Shown here: positions 1 to 11,464 of the stretch, one piece after another
How the letters are laid out: each line of letters starts with the position of its first letter
Numbering within the stretch: the first letter of the stretch is position 1
Assembly (NCBI GenBank): GCA_023512835.1
Contig: CM042086.1
Location: 14,210,309 to 14,274,308, forward strand
Length of the DNA stretch: 64,000 nt
DNA from: Taxillus chinensis
Taxonomy: Eukaryota; Streptophyta; Magnoliopsida; Santalales; Loranthaceae
Direction: 5' to 3'
The notes under the pieces: generated by a model
What the model was told of the DNA's origin: nothing
Databases searched by the model: none
Seen by the model: only the letters and a program-made list of their open reading frames with translations
Position numbers and translations under genes: made by a program

Positions 1-1341
1 TGACGGACGCATATTTTTTTTTCCTTCTCTTTCCAATCAAATCAAACAGAGGACACAAAAAAGAAGTCATGGAAGTAACAGACAAAGAACCCACACAATG
101 CAAAGATAACCAGCACTGGCACCAACAGGCAAGGGCCGTTAGTGGCTTTATCTTATGGGCCTTGTGCGGGATCAAATGAAGGAAACATTGCCCTACACAG
201 GCGTATAGCAACCACAAAGTGTGACAGTGCAGTTAAACATAAACGAAAGGAATCGGCCTTTGGTAAATAAATCTTCAAATTTAGATGAAATTGAGTAAAC
301 ATTTTTAAAAAATCTTCAAAGAATGACGCCTTTTCAATAATAAACACAATAGGATATTACACAATGCGTACCATTGGCACACGCTCCATTCAGTTCCAAA
401 CCTGTGATTTCAGTTTCGGTATTTAGACTCTGCATTGTTGTGGTTACTAAATTGTTACAGCAACGTGTACAAAAATGGACGCCTAAAAGCATTTAACAAC
501 TTTCACACGCCGGAAGCATATCACAGGTTCGCATTGTATAATTTCCCTCTAAAAACAACCTTTTGTATTTCCCATGAAAGAAGAACATTTGAAGCTGAAA
601 TGAATTGAGCTACTTTTGTTATTCAACATCCCAACAAAACGACAACCCTTTCTAGATTCTCAAATACATCTCCAGTTTCAATTTTCATCATAATAGAAAT
701 CAACACCCCTAAACAGCCAGTTTTGGAATGAAACTACATCGCTGCACTAGTGAGATCAAGCTATATGCTCAAGAGGAAAAGAAACCAAAAACTGTACCGG
801 TGAGACATTATAATCATGATAATTAATATTAAGCAATCGCAGGGCAGCATATCATGTGACAAGTAGATAGCAATAACAAAGCAAATGCTGGAAAGTAGAT
901 CGGAATGACAAAGCTTTCTGTCCAACTCAAAATAGTAAATAGATTAAAGTAAAAAAAAGATAACAGATAAGGATCTCTATAGGTTAATCCAGACCGCAAA
1001 GGCCCACGACACATGCATAACAAATCAAACCAGCAGCTACAAGGCATGCTTTCCCGATTGTTCTTCTGAGCACAGACAAATAGCTACTACATATATTAAC
1101 CCGACAATAACAAGGAAAGACACGGACACACACTAGAAGAAATCTGAACCTTCATGCCCCAAACGCCTGATATCAACCAGGAATCAAAGTCAGGCGTACT
1201 CAGATTGCTCGCTCTCGAATTACTGGACTCGGTCATCTCTTCGCTTCCCTTCTCTATGGCAGATAGATAGATAGATAGATAAATAAATAAATAAATAGAA
1301 AGAGCAAAACTTTTTAAAAAGCCCTCGAATCAAATAAATCT
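1..1341. other. 3' flank of the sugar-nucleotide transporter, no gene seen
   Basis: AT-rich DNA downstream of the minus-strand transporter, probably including its 3' UTR. The open frames here are short and resemble nothing I recognise. A tetranucleotide microsatellite of GATA units followed by AAAT units lies at about 1261-1297, close to the stop codon. I see no splice-supported exons on either strand. Confidence 0.5.
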
Positions 1342-2463
1342 TCAAGCCTGTGATTCGTTCTTCCTTCCCATTCCTTCACTGCCTCTCTCTTCCAGCAATC
1401 TCCCGGTTTCGCTGGTGTCATCGTCCTCACCGCCGTCACTGGCCTGCGCGGCGGCCTTCTTCTGAGCCTCCTTGGCCTTGAGCGCCTGGAGCTTAGAGTG
1501 GTTGTAGTAGGCGACCCCCAGGAAAGCGAGGCCATAGCCGACCAAATTGATGGGGGTGACGGTGTCCTTGATGACGGACCATGAGAAGGCGATGAGGAGC
1601 CAGTCCTTGACGACGCCGGCGACGTTCATGGTGAGGGCGGAGGTCTTGCCGACGAGGAGGAAGACGGCGAGGTTGAGGGCGAAGGCGCATAAGGAGTTGG
1701 TGCCGAAGACGACGAAGTCGAAGTGGAAGCTGGAGGTCTCCTTGAGGACGGGGTACTCCATGACGACCCATGGGACGGAGAGGAAAACGAGGCAGCAGGG
1801 GGCGACGTAGTAGAGGGAGGTGATGGGGTTGAGGGAGATGCCCTTGGAAGCGAGGAGGATCTGGATGAGGACGAGGCGGGTGGCCTCGAAGACGACGGCT
1901 GCGAGCTGGAGGGTGACGCCCCAGACGTCGAAGCGGGCCTCGCCGTAGGCGGCGATGGCGACGCCGACGGAGATGGAGACCATGTTGGCCATGGTGTCGG
2001 AGCGGAAGGCGTCGCGCTTGAGGAGGACACCGATGGAGTAGACGGCGACGGGCATGAGGGCCTTGAGCATCTGGATGAAGGAAACGGAGAGGTAGATGTA
2101 GGCGGAGTTGGAGAACCAGAGGGAGAGGGAGTAGAGGGCGCCGATGGGGACGACGGAGGAGAGGTAGAGCGAGCGGGACATGGAGACGGGCTCCACCAGG
2201 CCCAGCACCCGGATCAGGAGGAAGGCCAGCCCCGAGCAGAAGGCCATGTGGATCATGGTGAGCGAGATTGGGAAGGGCCAGTTGTACATCTTCCGATCCA
2301 GGATGTACTTGTTGTACACGATGACCGTGAAGCTCAGGAATATCCATATCCCCACGTACGCGTACGACAGTAAGATCTTCTTCACCACCCCATCGCTAAG
2401 CGACGTCGACGCCGCCGCCGCCGCCGCCGACGAAGACGAAGACGATGATCCTCCTTTCCCCAT
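1342..2463 (-). CDS. Golgi UDP-arabinofuranose/nucleotide-sugar transporter-like protein
   Basis: Single-exon gene for a 373-residue multi-pass membrane protein of the drug/metabolite transporter superfamily, triose-phosphate-translocator branch (plant NST-KT/KD group). It resembles the Arabidopsis At2g25520/At4g32390 group, which has been reported to move UDP-arabinofuranose into the Golgi lumen; this substrate is inferred from family resemblance. After a low-complexity Ser/Ala stretch (about residues 5-22) come roughly ten hydrophobic helices. The first holds [16 protein letters not shown], followed by [10 protein letters not shown], which is typical of the family. Later features are [14 protein letters not shown] and, near the end, [14 protein letters not shown]. 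The C-tail is lysine- then acid-rich and cytosolic in character. I chose the ATG at 2463 (MGKGG) over an in-frame ATG 14 codons upstream, because the family starts near there and the extra residues look like UTR. Third codon positions are extremely GC-rich, which opens long antisense frames that are artefacts. Confidence 0.9.
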   Translation of the reverse strand: MGKGGSSSSSSSAAAAAASTSLSDGVVKKILLSYAYVGIWIFLSFTVIVYNKYILDRKMYNWPFPISLTMIHMAFCSGLAFLLIRVLGLVEPVSMSRSLYLSSVVPIGALYSLSLWFSNSAYIYLSVSFIQMLKALMPVAVYSIGVLLKRDAFRSDTMANMVSISVGVAIAAYGEARFDVWGVTLQLAAVVFEATRLVLIQILLASKGISLNPITSLYYVAPCCLVFLSVPWVVMEYPVLKETSSFHFDFVVFGTNSLCAFALNLAVFLLVGKTSALTMNVAGVVKDWLLIAFSWSVIKDTVTPINLVGYGLAFLGVAYYNHSKLQALKAKEAQKKAAAQASDGGEDDDTSETGRLLEERGSEGMGRKNESQA

Positions 2464-2760
2464 TTTGACTGTCTGATCGGATCGGATCGGATCGGATATC
2501 ACCAATCTTTCTTTCTTCTTCTTCTTCTTCTTCTTCGTGGAACCTGCAAACCCTAGATTTTGGGGGGGGGGGAGGGGGATCTTAGGGTTTGAGGGAGGTG
2601 GGATCTGAGGAGGACCGAGCGTGTGTGTTTTGTGCTTGTTGGAGTGTGATGCGGGAGTGGGGGGAGACGATGACTATGTAGTATGTAGAGATAGATGGAT
2701 AGAGATCTGAGGGGTGGTGGGAGTGAACCGGAAACGACAGACGCGAGCCGGGGCGTCAAT
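2464..2760 (-). promoter_or_regulatory. 5' UTR/promoter of the transporter: (GAA)n tract and telo-box
   Basis: Read on the minus strand, the leader holds a GAA-type tract (plus-strand CTT units about 2511-2536) and an oligo-G/C run at 2562-2576. A telo-box-type AAACCCTAA motif (complement of 2582-2590) lies just beyond, with a second AAACCCTAG on the plus strand at about 2549. Telo-boxes are common in leaders of plant housekeeping and translation-linked genes. The transcription start cannot be fixed from sequence. Confidence 0.4.
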
Positions 2761-4780
2761 TTTGCGTATTTGATGGGCTTGGTTGGTATTTGAAATCGTT
2801 GGGATTACGTATTTGATGGGCTTTGCCTACTGCGTTAAGTTTGTTTATTTTTATTGGGGGCCAATAATACTTACCACCCACCCACCCACGTTTTTTTTTA
2901 AACCCCCAATATATATATATATATATAATAAACAAAATATGATAAAATAAAAATAAAAACAGCTGGCTGGAAGCAGTAAAATCGATGTAATCGGTATTTG
3001 TTAAAAAAAAATAAATAAAATGTCAGGAGTTGGAGAATTCAAGGGGGGCAGTTCGAAATTGTGCGATAAAGACTCACCCTGAATCCAGCATTCCAGCTCA
3101 ATTGAAATCGGTGGATTTTAGTCGGGTTGATCAATTTTTTGGGTAAGTTAGTTATTCATAATTTTATACATTAATATATATATATATTTAAGATAACCAA
3201 TTTTATACAATTTGTATTGCTTTTGATGCTTATTAAAATTCTATAAAATATTAACATTAATTCTATCTTTTAAAAAAGAAATATAGAAGTTTAAAATTTT
3301 AAAAATAATAATATTTTTGTCAAATTTATTACAATACATATTACATACTTTTAAATTTATGAAAATTTTCAAATCATAATTTATTAAATATTTATTTACT
3401 TATTTTCGCAATAAATTGTATTTTAACACAATTAAAAATAATTTATTATAAAAATCACATTCGTTCAAATAGTCACGATTAATATTGTGATTGCATGTAT
3501 TTTTGTATTCATAATATAAGAAATTAAATTTTTATTCATAACATTTGGGGTGATCAAATTTGAATGGTTTGGGTAATTCAGCAAGATTCATCCCTTAAAA
3601 CCAACACATACATTGAAATGTTCTATTTGAATCCGTTTCGGAATTTTCCATTACAATTTAGCTAGATTTTGAACGGTTTGAATCAAAACAGGGCCGATTA
3701 AATTTTAATTATTACATGTTAATATTATATTAACATATAATATAGCAATTGCTTCTTCGAATAATTTATTTTAATATTCATCTTATCAATTTGCGTTATT
3801 TCTTACCTTATTAATCTTTACATTTGTGAAGAGGACAAAATGTGAGGTGAAATTTTGAATGGATTTTATATATTTTTCTGGTATCAACCGTTTATAATTG
3901 AATAATAAATATTAACAATAAAGGAGGAGGGAATACTAAAAGAGATGGAAGAAAATTATTTTAGATCAAAAAATATTATATTAAGTATTAGTATTATTAA
4001 TAAAAGGTATATAAAAAAACGGATTTATTAATTGTACACCTTGTGATGTCAAGGTGTATAGTATTTTCTTGCATTTGTCTTCAACCATTCCATATTTATT
4101 ATTCAGTGCAAATAATAATAATACAATTAAATTGGCTTAGTAATAATAATATCACTTTCCGAAATCGGCCTTGGGCCAGATTCATTGTCGACTTGTAAGT
4201 CAATGGTTTTGACTCGTTTGTCTTGCATTTTCATTATTCAATGCTTTTGGAAGATTGCGAAGTATGAAAGTAACAATAGCAAAAATAAACTTTTTTTAAA
4301 AAAAGTATTTATTTCCAATAATGGATCCCAATTTCAATATCATAAAAGTAATAAAATAAAATCATATGCATTGAAACACTATAATTTTTCTTGATTTGTT
4401 TTTATTTAAAATTTCCCATCATTTGCCTCCATCAAAGGCACCATTTTCCGACAAGGCCAGGAAAAGCAACTTCAAAAAATGTCGCAGGTTAATGATATAA
4501 TAAAAGTACCGCGTCCCCCGCAACGAATTAGAGTCGTCCACGTGGGGAATCGTCACAGGTGGGGTTACCGGCACCGCTGTAGAATACAAGAAACCACAAA
4601 ATAAAAATAATTTAAAAACAAATTGTTAAAAAAAAAAAAAAAAAAACAGTTCCTCCTCGTCTCCTTCGTCAACTCTCCTTGTCCGCTCCGCCATTAATTA
4701 CTCACCTACACCACTACCACCGACCTTGCAGCTACCTCTCTGTTTCTCTCTACACTTGACGGATCTCAAATCATTCTGGC
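2761..4780. other. AT-rich intergenic DNA, no gene seen
   Basis: Strongly AT-rich spacer between divergent genes. It contains a (TA)n run at about 2909-2926, other short TA runs near 3175 and a 22-base poly-A tract at about 4626-4647. There is no open frame with recognisable protein character. The part from about 4500 is richer in GC and C/T and probably belongs to the promoter and leader of the glucuronosyltransferase. Confidence 0.5.
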
Positions 4781-4782
4781 AT

Positions 4783-4803
4783 ATGCAGTGTAAAATGAAG
4801 TGA
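4783..4803 (+). promoter_or_regulatory. Short upstream ORF and (TG)n in GlcAT14 leader
   Basis: A six-codon upstream ORF (MQCKMK then TGA) ends 68 bases before the main ATG at 4872. The interval between them carries a TG-repeat run (about 4839-4866). The frame is open through this run upstream of 4872, but the only earlier in-frame initiation codon is a GTG, so extension is unlikely. Whether the uORF is in the mRNA depends on the unmapped transcription start. Confidence 0.35.
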
Positions 4804-4871
4804 AGAAGCGAATCGATTTGTTGGTTGTAGTTAGTCTCTGTGTGTGTGGGTGTGTGTGTGTGTGTACGGGC

Positions 4872-7438
4872 ATGGAAGTCAGTAAGCTCCAGAAGAAGAA
4901 GAAGAAGTGGTGGTACCTACAAGTGGCGCTGTCAGTACTCTTCTTAGTCTCCTGCTTCCTCATCCTCGTCTCCTACGCGCCGTCCCTCTCCTTCCTCAAA
5001 TCCTCATCATCAGACCCAGGCGGGTCCCGGTCCCACGATGGCGGCGGGGCTTCTTCCTCCTTGTTCGTCGAGTCCAAGCTGCGCGCCGGTCGGACCTCCG
5101 ACAACCCGGTGCCGAGGCTAGCGTACCTGATATCCGGGTCCCGGGGGGACGGGGAGACCCTGAAGCGGACCCTCCGCGCCCTGTACCACCCCCGGAACCA
5201 GTACGTGGTCCACCTCGACCTGGAGGCACCCCCGGAGGAGAGGCTGGGCCTCGCCACCTTCGTCCGGGACCACCCCTTGTTCGCCAAATTGGGCAACGTC
5301 AGGGTCGTCGCCCGCTCCAACCTCGTCACCTACCCCGGACCCACCATGGTTAGCAACACCCTTCACGGGGCCTCCATTTTGCTCAAGGAAGGCGGCGAAT
5401 GGGACTGGTTCATCAACCTCAGCGCCTCCGATTACCCGCTCGTCACTCAAGATGGTAATCCTCATCTGCTGCCTCAGTCACACACACACTTCATTTGATT
5501 TGGGTGGTCATGTGATTTGAAAGCTTAGGTTTGGCTGATTCATTTGCTGCTTCTTTTTATATTACTATTAAGCTGTCTGTGAAAACTTGTGTATCCAAAA
5601 TCAGTGCCTGAAAATATGGCATATGATCACTTCCATGATGTGCTGCAGATTTGCTTCGCACATTTTCCGGCATTCCAAGGCATCTAAATTTTATTGAGCA
5701 TACCAGTGACATTGGTTGGAAAGAGTATGCGGCTTGTTCCTTCTAGTTTTTACCTCTTCTTTTATCCCATTTGGAAGCTAGGCAGGAATAGGATGATGGC
5801 TTATTTGTTGAGCTGCCTCATGCGTAGAATTAGAAACACTTCCTGAATATTGCTGTAGGTCTCAGAGAGCAAAACCAGTCATCATTGATCCGGGGCTATA
5901 CAGCTTGCGAAAACAAGAGGTGTTTTGGGTCACTGAGAAACGAAGCGTCCCAACAGCGTTCAGGCTTTTCACAGGTGAGGTTTATTTAACCGTTTGATAG
6001 TACAGTCTATTAAAAGAGTGTTGATTTGGAAGGATTGTGGTTTGGGCTTTTGGACATATCTTTCTGCGGTTATATGAGAATCACGTTCTTAAAAATTCAT
6101 ATTCCAACTTTCAGACAAGAAACACCTAGATAGGGGTTGCTGGGGTGGATTGGAATGGACCAAATGTTCGGGGAGAGAGATATCTTAAATGCATTTGAGG
6201 CTTCGAAAAGTGTTTATTTACAGTTTAATATTATCAAGATCTTTACCCTTCTTTGCTATTTCTTTATTTATTCATGCAAAGTTGAAGGAATGCTCCACAA
6301 TATATATGGCCTGTACATAAACATTTACAATTACACATCCACCAGCCTCTTAGATTGTAGAATCCTTCTACCTAAAACATTTTTCCTGTTCTCCCATCTT
6401 TTGTAGATCCTTTGCACAACTGCTTGAAAAAAAAAGTCGAAACGTATTACCTTTATTAACCATCTAGAGTTGGAAACCACCCATTGTCCTTCATGCAACT
6501 TAAAACACAGACAGTTGCAAGTTATATATCCCTTTAAATTTAGTGGCAGATGGGTGATTTCTTTGATGTACTTTAAATTTCAGTTGTTGCATCTCCTGGC
6601 AATGGCCAAGAACTCATAATTATATTCAACAATGCTAAAGTCATTTTTCCTTGTCACCTCACATTTTTCTCTCACTTCACAGTGTACATCTTTGGTCCCA
6701 GGTGTCCAAATATTCTAAACATTTTTTTTTTTTTTGTGATTTGGTGGGACGTAAACCAGTGACATATGAACTCAAAATAAGATTCTATCCCCTCCCAGTA
6801 CAATTTTGTTATTATTCAACAGATATAGTTTTGCATTAACTTTGCTTCACTTCATTTGGAAAGTTCATTTTAATCTAATCCTTAAGCCTAAATTTAGAAC
6901 TTCATTTCCCTCAGGATCTGCATGGATGATGCTGTCTCGCCCTTTCATGGAGTTCTGTTTATGGGGCTGGGATAATCTCCCCAGGGTTGTCTTAATGTAT
7001 TACACCAACTTTCTCTCCTCACCCGAGGGCTACTTTCACACAGTCATCTGCAACGCTGAGGAGTTCCAGAACACAACTGTGAACCATGACCTCCACTTCA
7101 TATCCTGGGATAACCCTCCAAAACAACACCCACATTTTCTCACTGCAAGCGACTACCAGAGCATGGTGGACAGCAACACTCCCTTCGCCAGGAAGTTTCG
7201 GAAAAATGAGCCAATTCTTGACAAGATAGACTCTGAGCTCTTGGGCCGCCAAGCGGAGGGGTTTGTGCCAGGTGGGTGGTTTGACAATGTGGGACACTCG
7301 TTTTCCAATGTAACTGTCCCACGCCATATCTTAGCAAATGCCACTTCACTTAGGCCAGGGCCTGGCGCTAAAAGGATCCGACGCCTTATCAAAGGCTTGT
7401 TATCAGTGAAGAATTTGAATGCAAAGCAATGCAAATGA
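4872..7438 (+). CDS. Beta-glucuronosyltransferase GlcAT14-like (GT14 family)
   Basis: Golgi type II glycosyltransferase that, in its Arabidopsis relatives GlcAT14A/B/C, adds glucuronic acid to galactan chains of arabinogalactan proteins. Exons: 4872-5454, 5649-5724, 5859-5974, 6915-7438; all introns are GT-AG and phases join cleanly to 432 codons, the usual family length (about 380-450). The protein has a short cytosolic tail with KKKKK, one membrane anchor (about residues 15-36), a Ser/Gly-rich stem, and a Branch/GT14 domain from about residue 81. The domain begins PRLAYLISGSRGD and continues with WDWFINLSASDYPLVTQDD across the first splice, then FIEHTSDIGWKE, AWMMLSRPFMEF, NFLSSPEGYFHTV and HFISWDNPPKQHP. 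The C-terminal part has WFDNVGHSFSNVT with N-glycosylation sites. The four-exon layout matches relatives as I recall them. Intron 3 (940 bp) is AT-rich and shows no other gene. Confidence 0.93.
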
Positions 7439-7684
7439 TGATGATAACCCAATGCTGGCACAAATGGTTAGCTCATAAATACTGCGCACTAACCAATTGG
7501 ATCACCGAGGCCTGGCCTGATCAAGAATGACTGCCGAATGGCCAATTGTATTGATAAGAGCAGTTGTCGGACCTTCTTCACTTGTCAGTCGGGTTGGGAA
7601 TCTGTTTGGATCCACTGCTTAACCTGTACTTGTTTTTATCAGATATGATATTTTTGTAGCCCAGTTGTGACGTGAGAATATATG

Positions 7685-7920
7685 TTGTCAAATAATGTGT
7701 TCTAAATGTTAAACTTTTTTTATAGAATGAATATATTAATCTCCAGCTATGATTTGATTAAGTCAATTGTTTGTGTTCACACCATTGGTCTGTCTTGTGT
7801 TGACACTATTGTCAAGTAATGTGTTCTAAATGTTGGGACTTTGTTTATAGTATGAATATATTAATTTCCAACCATGATTTGATTAAGTCTATTGTTTGTG
7901 TTCACACTATTGGTCTGTCT
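7685..7920. repeat. Tandem direct repeat, two ~112-bp copies
   Basis: Two similar copies sit side by side at 7685-7795 and 7809-7920 (period 124). Both contain AATGTGTTCTAAATGTT, then GAATGAATATATTAAT or a one-base variant, TGATTTGATTAAGTC and TTGTTTGTGTTCACAC, and end in TGGTCTGTCT. They lie about 250 bp past the GlcAT14 stop codon, so they may be within or just beyond its 3' UTR. A hexamer run (CAATGC units) follows at about 7964-7986. Confidence 0.85.
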
Positions 7921-7943
7921 CTCCCCATATTTTCTTTAGAATG

Positions 7944-8420
7944 TCATGTAAACAATCTTCCAGCCAATGCCAATGCCAATGCCAATAAAATAAAATAAAA
8001 AACTGAAGCACTCCCTTGAGTTTCCAGATCCATATCAGAGGCACTAAGGAATTCCATGGCTACAATTCTTTCATCCACAAATATGACTTTACCTTTTAGA
8101 ACTCGAGGGAAAACATCTCGCCCTTTCATCACATCGAAAAGTTCCAAGCCTTGCTGCCTCACTCTTTCTCTCACCTCTCATCCCATAGGTTCTCTAGTAT
8201 GCCGGCAAAATCGTGTCCCCTCACCGTTGCCGAAGAGACCAGCTCACACCATTGGTCACCTATAGGGCCGATAAAGAGCTTTACAATCCGAGTTTGGAAT
8301 CTAGGTGGGTTAAAAGACCGTCTCAACACCCAAGGAGTTTGGGATCTAGGTGGGTAAAAACCGTGGCGAACATTTTGTTGCATAGTGGCAGGAAGTCATG
8401 TAATCTGCTCTATAGAGTGA
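7944..8420 (-). other. Degenerate coding relic, possibly transposon-derived
   Basis: Minus-strand frames at 7944-8174 (76 codons) and 8171-8383 (70 codons) overlap in different phases, as if one longer reading frame had been broken by a shift. The peptide has an amphipathic, protein-like composition (for example GLELFDVMKGRDVFPRVLKG). It reminds me loosely of plant transposon-encoded gag-like proteins, but I cannot assign a family. It has no start context, splice signals or partner exons. The plus strand here also carries a short repeated motif containing ATCTAGGTGGGT at about 8310 and 8342. Confidence 0.25.
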
Positions 8421-8522
8421 TTTATAAAACAATTTTAATTTTACCTAAACCAGGAACTTTAATTAATTCATAAATCTTCCTCCAGTAAAGCTGAAGTAAC
8501 TACTTACCTCAACCAAAAAATT

Positions 8523-8690
8523 GTTTAACTTTATTTGTTAATTATAAGGGTATAATTTACTACACATTTCTTTCAAAACATGGAGATCAATGTCATTGAA
8601 TTGTTGTAATTGTTTAACTTTATTTGATAATATGATGACACGTTTCTTTCAAAACAAGGAGATCAATGTCATTGATTGTAATTGTTGTCT
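8523..8690. repeat. Tandem direct repeat, two ~80-90-bp copies
   Basis: The segment from TTGTTTAACTTTATTTG at about 8523 recurs at about 8610. Each copy continues into TTTCTTTCAAAACA and GGAGATCAATGTCATTGA before a TTGT-rich end. The first copy has extra bases in the middle. It is noncoding AT-rich DNA. Confidence 0.75.
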
Positions 8691-9303
8691 CACAATATGT
8701 TTGAGTTATATAGGGGAGATGGTAAGTCTCGGCCACACAAATGACACAATACAATGTAGTTAAGTTTCTGGAGTGCAAATGAGAGTATATATTGGCTTGC
8801 ATGGGTAGATGTGATTATAAGAAGTGGAATAATTTATATCTGATGATTATAAAAGACCTTGCATCACGGATGCAGAGTACAGATCATAGGCGTAGGGTTA
8901 CTTACAGAACATCAGAAAAAAGGTTAAAAAAAGGTATGCAATGCATCTAGTGAATGAAGTGCCATGAGACCAATGGAAGACAGTTCATCACATCTGATGG
9001 TGTGGTAAGGACTAAGGAGTCTACTACAACTATGTACGTGTTGGGAAATTCATGTTTTGTGAGAACAAGAGCAAAATATTGGAGCATGGAAAGAAGAAGA
9101 AAGTTTCATAGTGTTAACATTTGATGTTCATCGGCCAGATCGAGCATGCCTTGCTCACAATGACTGGGGTTAAGATTTTGCATGCTTAAATAATTTGATA
9201 TATATATATATATATATCTGCATACCAAAAAAATCGCAATTTTGATAGTTTCTCACTTCTCACTTCTCACTTCTCTCTGTCTCTGTCTCTGTCTCTCTTC
9301 TCC
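8691..9303. promoter_or_regulatory. Upstream region of the FkbM methyltransferase gene
   Basis: AT-rich spacer with a (TA)n run at about 9198-9221, then a C/T-rich leader (CTCACTTCT repeats and TCTGTCTCTG repeats, about 9250-9300) immediately before two overlapping ATGs at 9304 and 9311. Pyrimidine-rich leaders of this kind are common near plant transcription starts. No other feature is supported. Confidence 0.4.
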
Positions 9304-9310
9304 ATGGCAA

Positions 9311-11464
9311 ATGTCTGGAAGAGGGACAAACCCCCAAGGCTACTCTCCCCGAGATCCCTCCTCCTCATCCTCTCCACATCCCTCCTCTTTCTCATCTTCT
9401 TCTTCCTCTCCTCTCGCCTCTAACCCTAACCCTAGGCTCGGCCCCCACAAAACCCTAATCCCGTCCCTCCCCAGCTCGGTAACCCCCTTTGACTGCCTCA
9501 AATGCCCCCAATCCCACCCCGTCATCGCCAACCTCGTCGAGGGTGTCAGATTCCCCTTCCTCTACTCCCTCTCCGACCTCGGAGCCCTGCCCGACAAGCC
9601 CCACAAGAACATCGTCCGCCTCCTCAAAGGGAAGCTCTTCCGCCGACCCGACATCTCCGCCACCGTTCAGGAGGTCCTGGAGAAGATGAAAAAGCAGGAA
9701 GGCGGCAGAGATGGGCTTTTCGTGGACGTCGGGGCCAATTTGGGAATGGCCACCTTCGCCGCCGCCGTCATGGGTTTCAGGGTTCTTGCCTTCGAGCCGG
9801 TTTTCGAGAATTTGCAGAGGATCTGTGATGGGATATTCTTCAATCGAGTCGGGGATTATGTTACCGTGTTTGAGGCAGCGGCTTCCGACAAGCTGGGGAA
9901 TATCACCTTCCACAAGGTATCCCCTGGCATTTTAGCTGCTTTTTTTTTTGCGTTGCTTTTTTGGATATGTCGAATGTGTATTCTTGCTGGTTACACTTTT
10001 CCCAATGTTTAGCATTGCATTTGGCACTGCCTTAAACATTTATTATGCTCATTCCATGTTAGACCTTATTTTAGCAGCACAGATGGTGAGCAGCACCACG
10101 TAAACTTTGGGACAAGTCCTGGAAGGCATCCCTTACTGTTCCTGTTATTGTATGTCTTTTCTTCTTCCCCGCTTTTTAACCACTCGACCACATTATAAAA
10201 TATTTAGCAATTTGCTATGATTAGATCATCACAACCCCCTGATAACTAAATAAGAAAACTTTCTTCTTACTAGATTATTGCTACAGCTTACCAGCTGAGT
10301 GACAAAAGGTATCTCCTATAAGTGCCTTCACCCTTCAGCAAGTTATTTTCAGCTTCAAGTAGAAAATATTTTGTGCACTGATTATGGCCATTATGTTCAA
10401 TATATGTTGTCAAATTTGGAACTATATGGCCGGGAGTTGGCCTCAGAACTGGTTTCTTTGATTATGGAATTCATCTCCTTGTCCCATGAATACATCCTAG
10501 TATACCAATTGATTAGCTGTTCTACCCTGCATTTTGGTAAATGTTTGACATTTCACTTATCACCTCTTGATTTCTAAGAAGATCTACAGTAATCATTGTA
10601 AATAGTTTACCACTTATTCTGAAGCAAACTTCCCATTCATATTTATTTTTGGGTTATTTTCATTCTTATTATTTGGCCTCTTCTGTTAGATTTATAAATA
10701 AATTGTTGGTTTTTTTAATGCTTCAGCATAACAACCTATTTGGTTTAGGTAGGTGCCTAATTCCACTGTGGATAAGTTTTTGATGTATAAGTTTGATTGG
10801 GATCGATCCATGAGACATCATCATATCATATCATAAATCATAATGTATTCTCCTCTAGTAGGCCATGCTTGAGCTCGTTAGCCACATAGGATATCTCCTG
10901 AAAACCATTATAAGCCCTGTTTCTTCCTCCAATGGGTGGTATAATTATTGTTCTCTATTGATGAACCAGTTGGAAGTTGTTTTAAATTTATGTTGAATTG
11001 TTTTGTTTTCCTAAGTTTTTTTATCCATTATTTTCTGTTTAGTGTTTACTTTACCAGCTAATTGATGAGTTATTTTGTTTCCTAATTTTTGCTTCTATTG
11101 CTAGTTGGTTGGTCGGCTTGACAATAGTGCTGTCTCTGCAACGGGTGCAAAAATGGCATTCAAGTCCAATAAAGAGATAGCACTTCAAGTAAGGACCGTC
11201 CCTCTTGATGAAGTAATCGCAGCATCGGAGCCTGTGCTTCTGTTAAAAATTGATGTCCAGGGCTGGGAGCTCCATGTTCTAAAGGGTGCATCAAGGTTAC
11301 TATCAAGAAAAGGAAGTGAAGCGCCTTACTTAATTTATGAAGAGGATGAACAATTGTTGAAGGCTAGCAATAGCAGCGCCAAAGAGATTCGGGACTTTCT
11401 TCATAGTGTGGGCTATAATCACTGCACCCAACATGGTACAGATGCCCACTGCACCAAGGACTAG
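9311..11464 (+). CDS. FkbM-family SAM-dependent methyltransferase
   Basis: Predicted S-adenosylmethionine-dependent methyltransferase of the FkbM family; the plant members have no substrate that I can state. Exons: 9311-9916 and 11105-11464, with a phase-0 GT-AG intron of 1188 bp, giving 321 residues. Visible motifs are the SAM-binding loop GLFVDVGANLG followed by MATFAAAV, then VLAFEPVFENL, and, in exon 2, LLKIDVQGWELHVLKGA, a hallmark of the family. The conserved region starts at about GPHKTLIP. The oddity is the N-terminus. The ATG at 9304, seven bases earlier and in another frame, opens 39 codons (MANVWKRDKPPR, then a hydrophobic stretch LLLILSTSLLFLIFFFL) that read like a type II membrane anchor and then stop at 9421. 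The frame used by the catalytic part encodes only a Ser/Pro-rich stretch there. The true gene may therefore carry a one-base insertion (or sequence error) between about 9375 and 9430. Confidence 0.85.

Noticed and set aside
1493..2373. Long open frames of 284, 134 and 216 codons overlapping the transporter gene, in another frame and antisense
   Set aside because: They arise from extreme GC-rich third positions; their Arg/Pro/His/Leu- or Glu/Gly/Asp-rich composition is a shadow of the real frame.
4800..4871. N-terminal extension of GlcAT14 by 24 codons
   Set aside because: It would start at GTG and runs through the TG repeat (Val/Cys-rich); the ATG at 4872 gives the normal family N-terminus.
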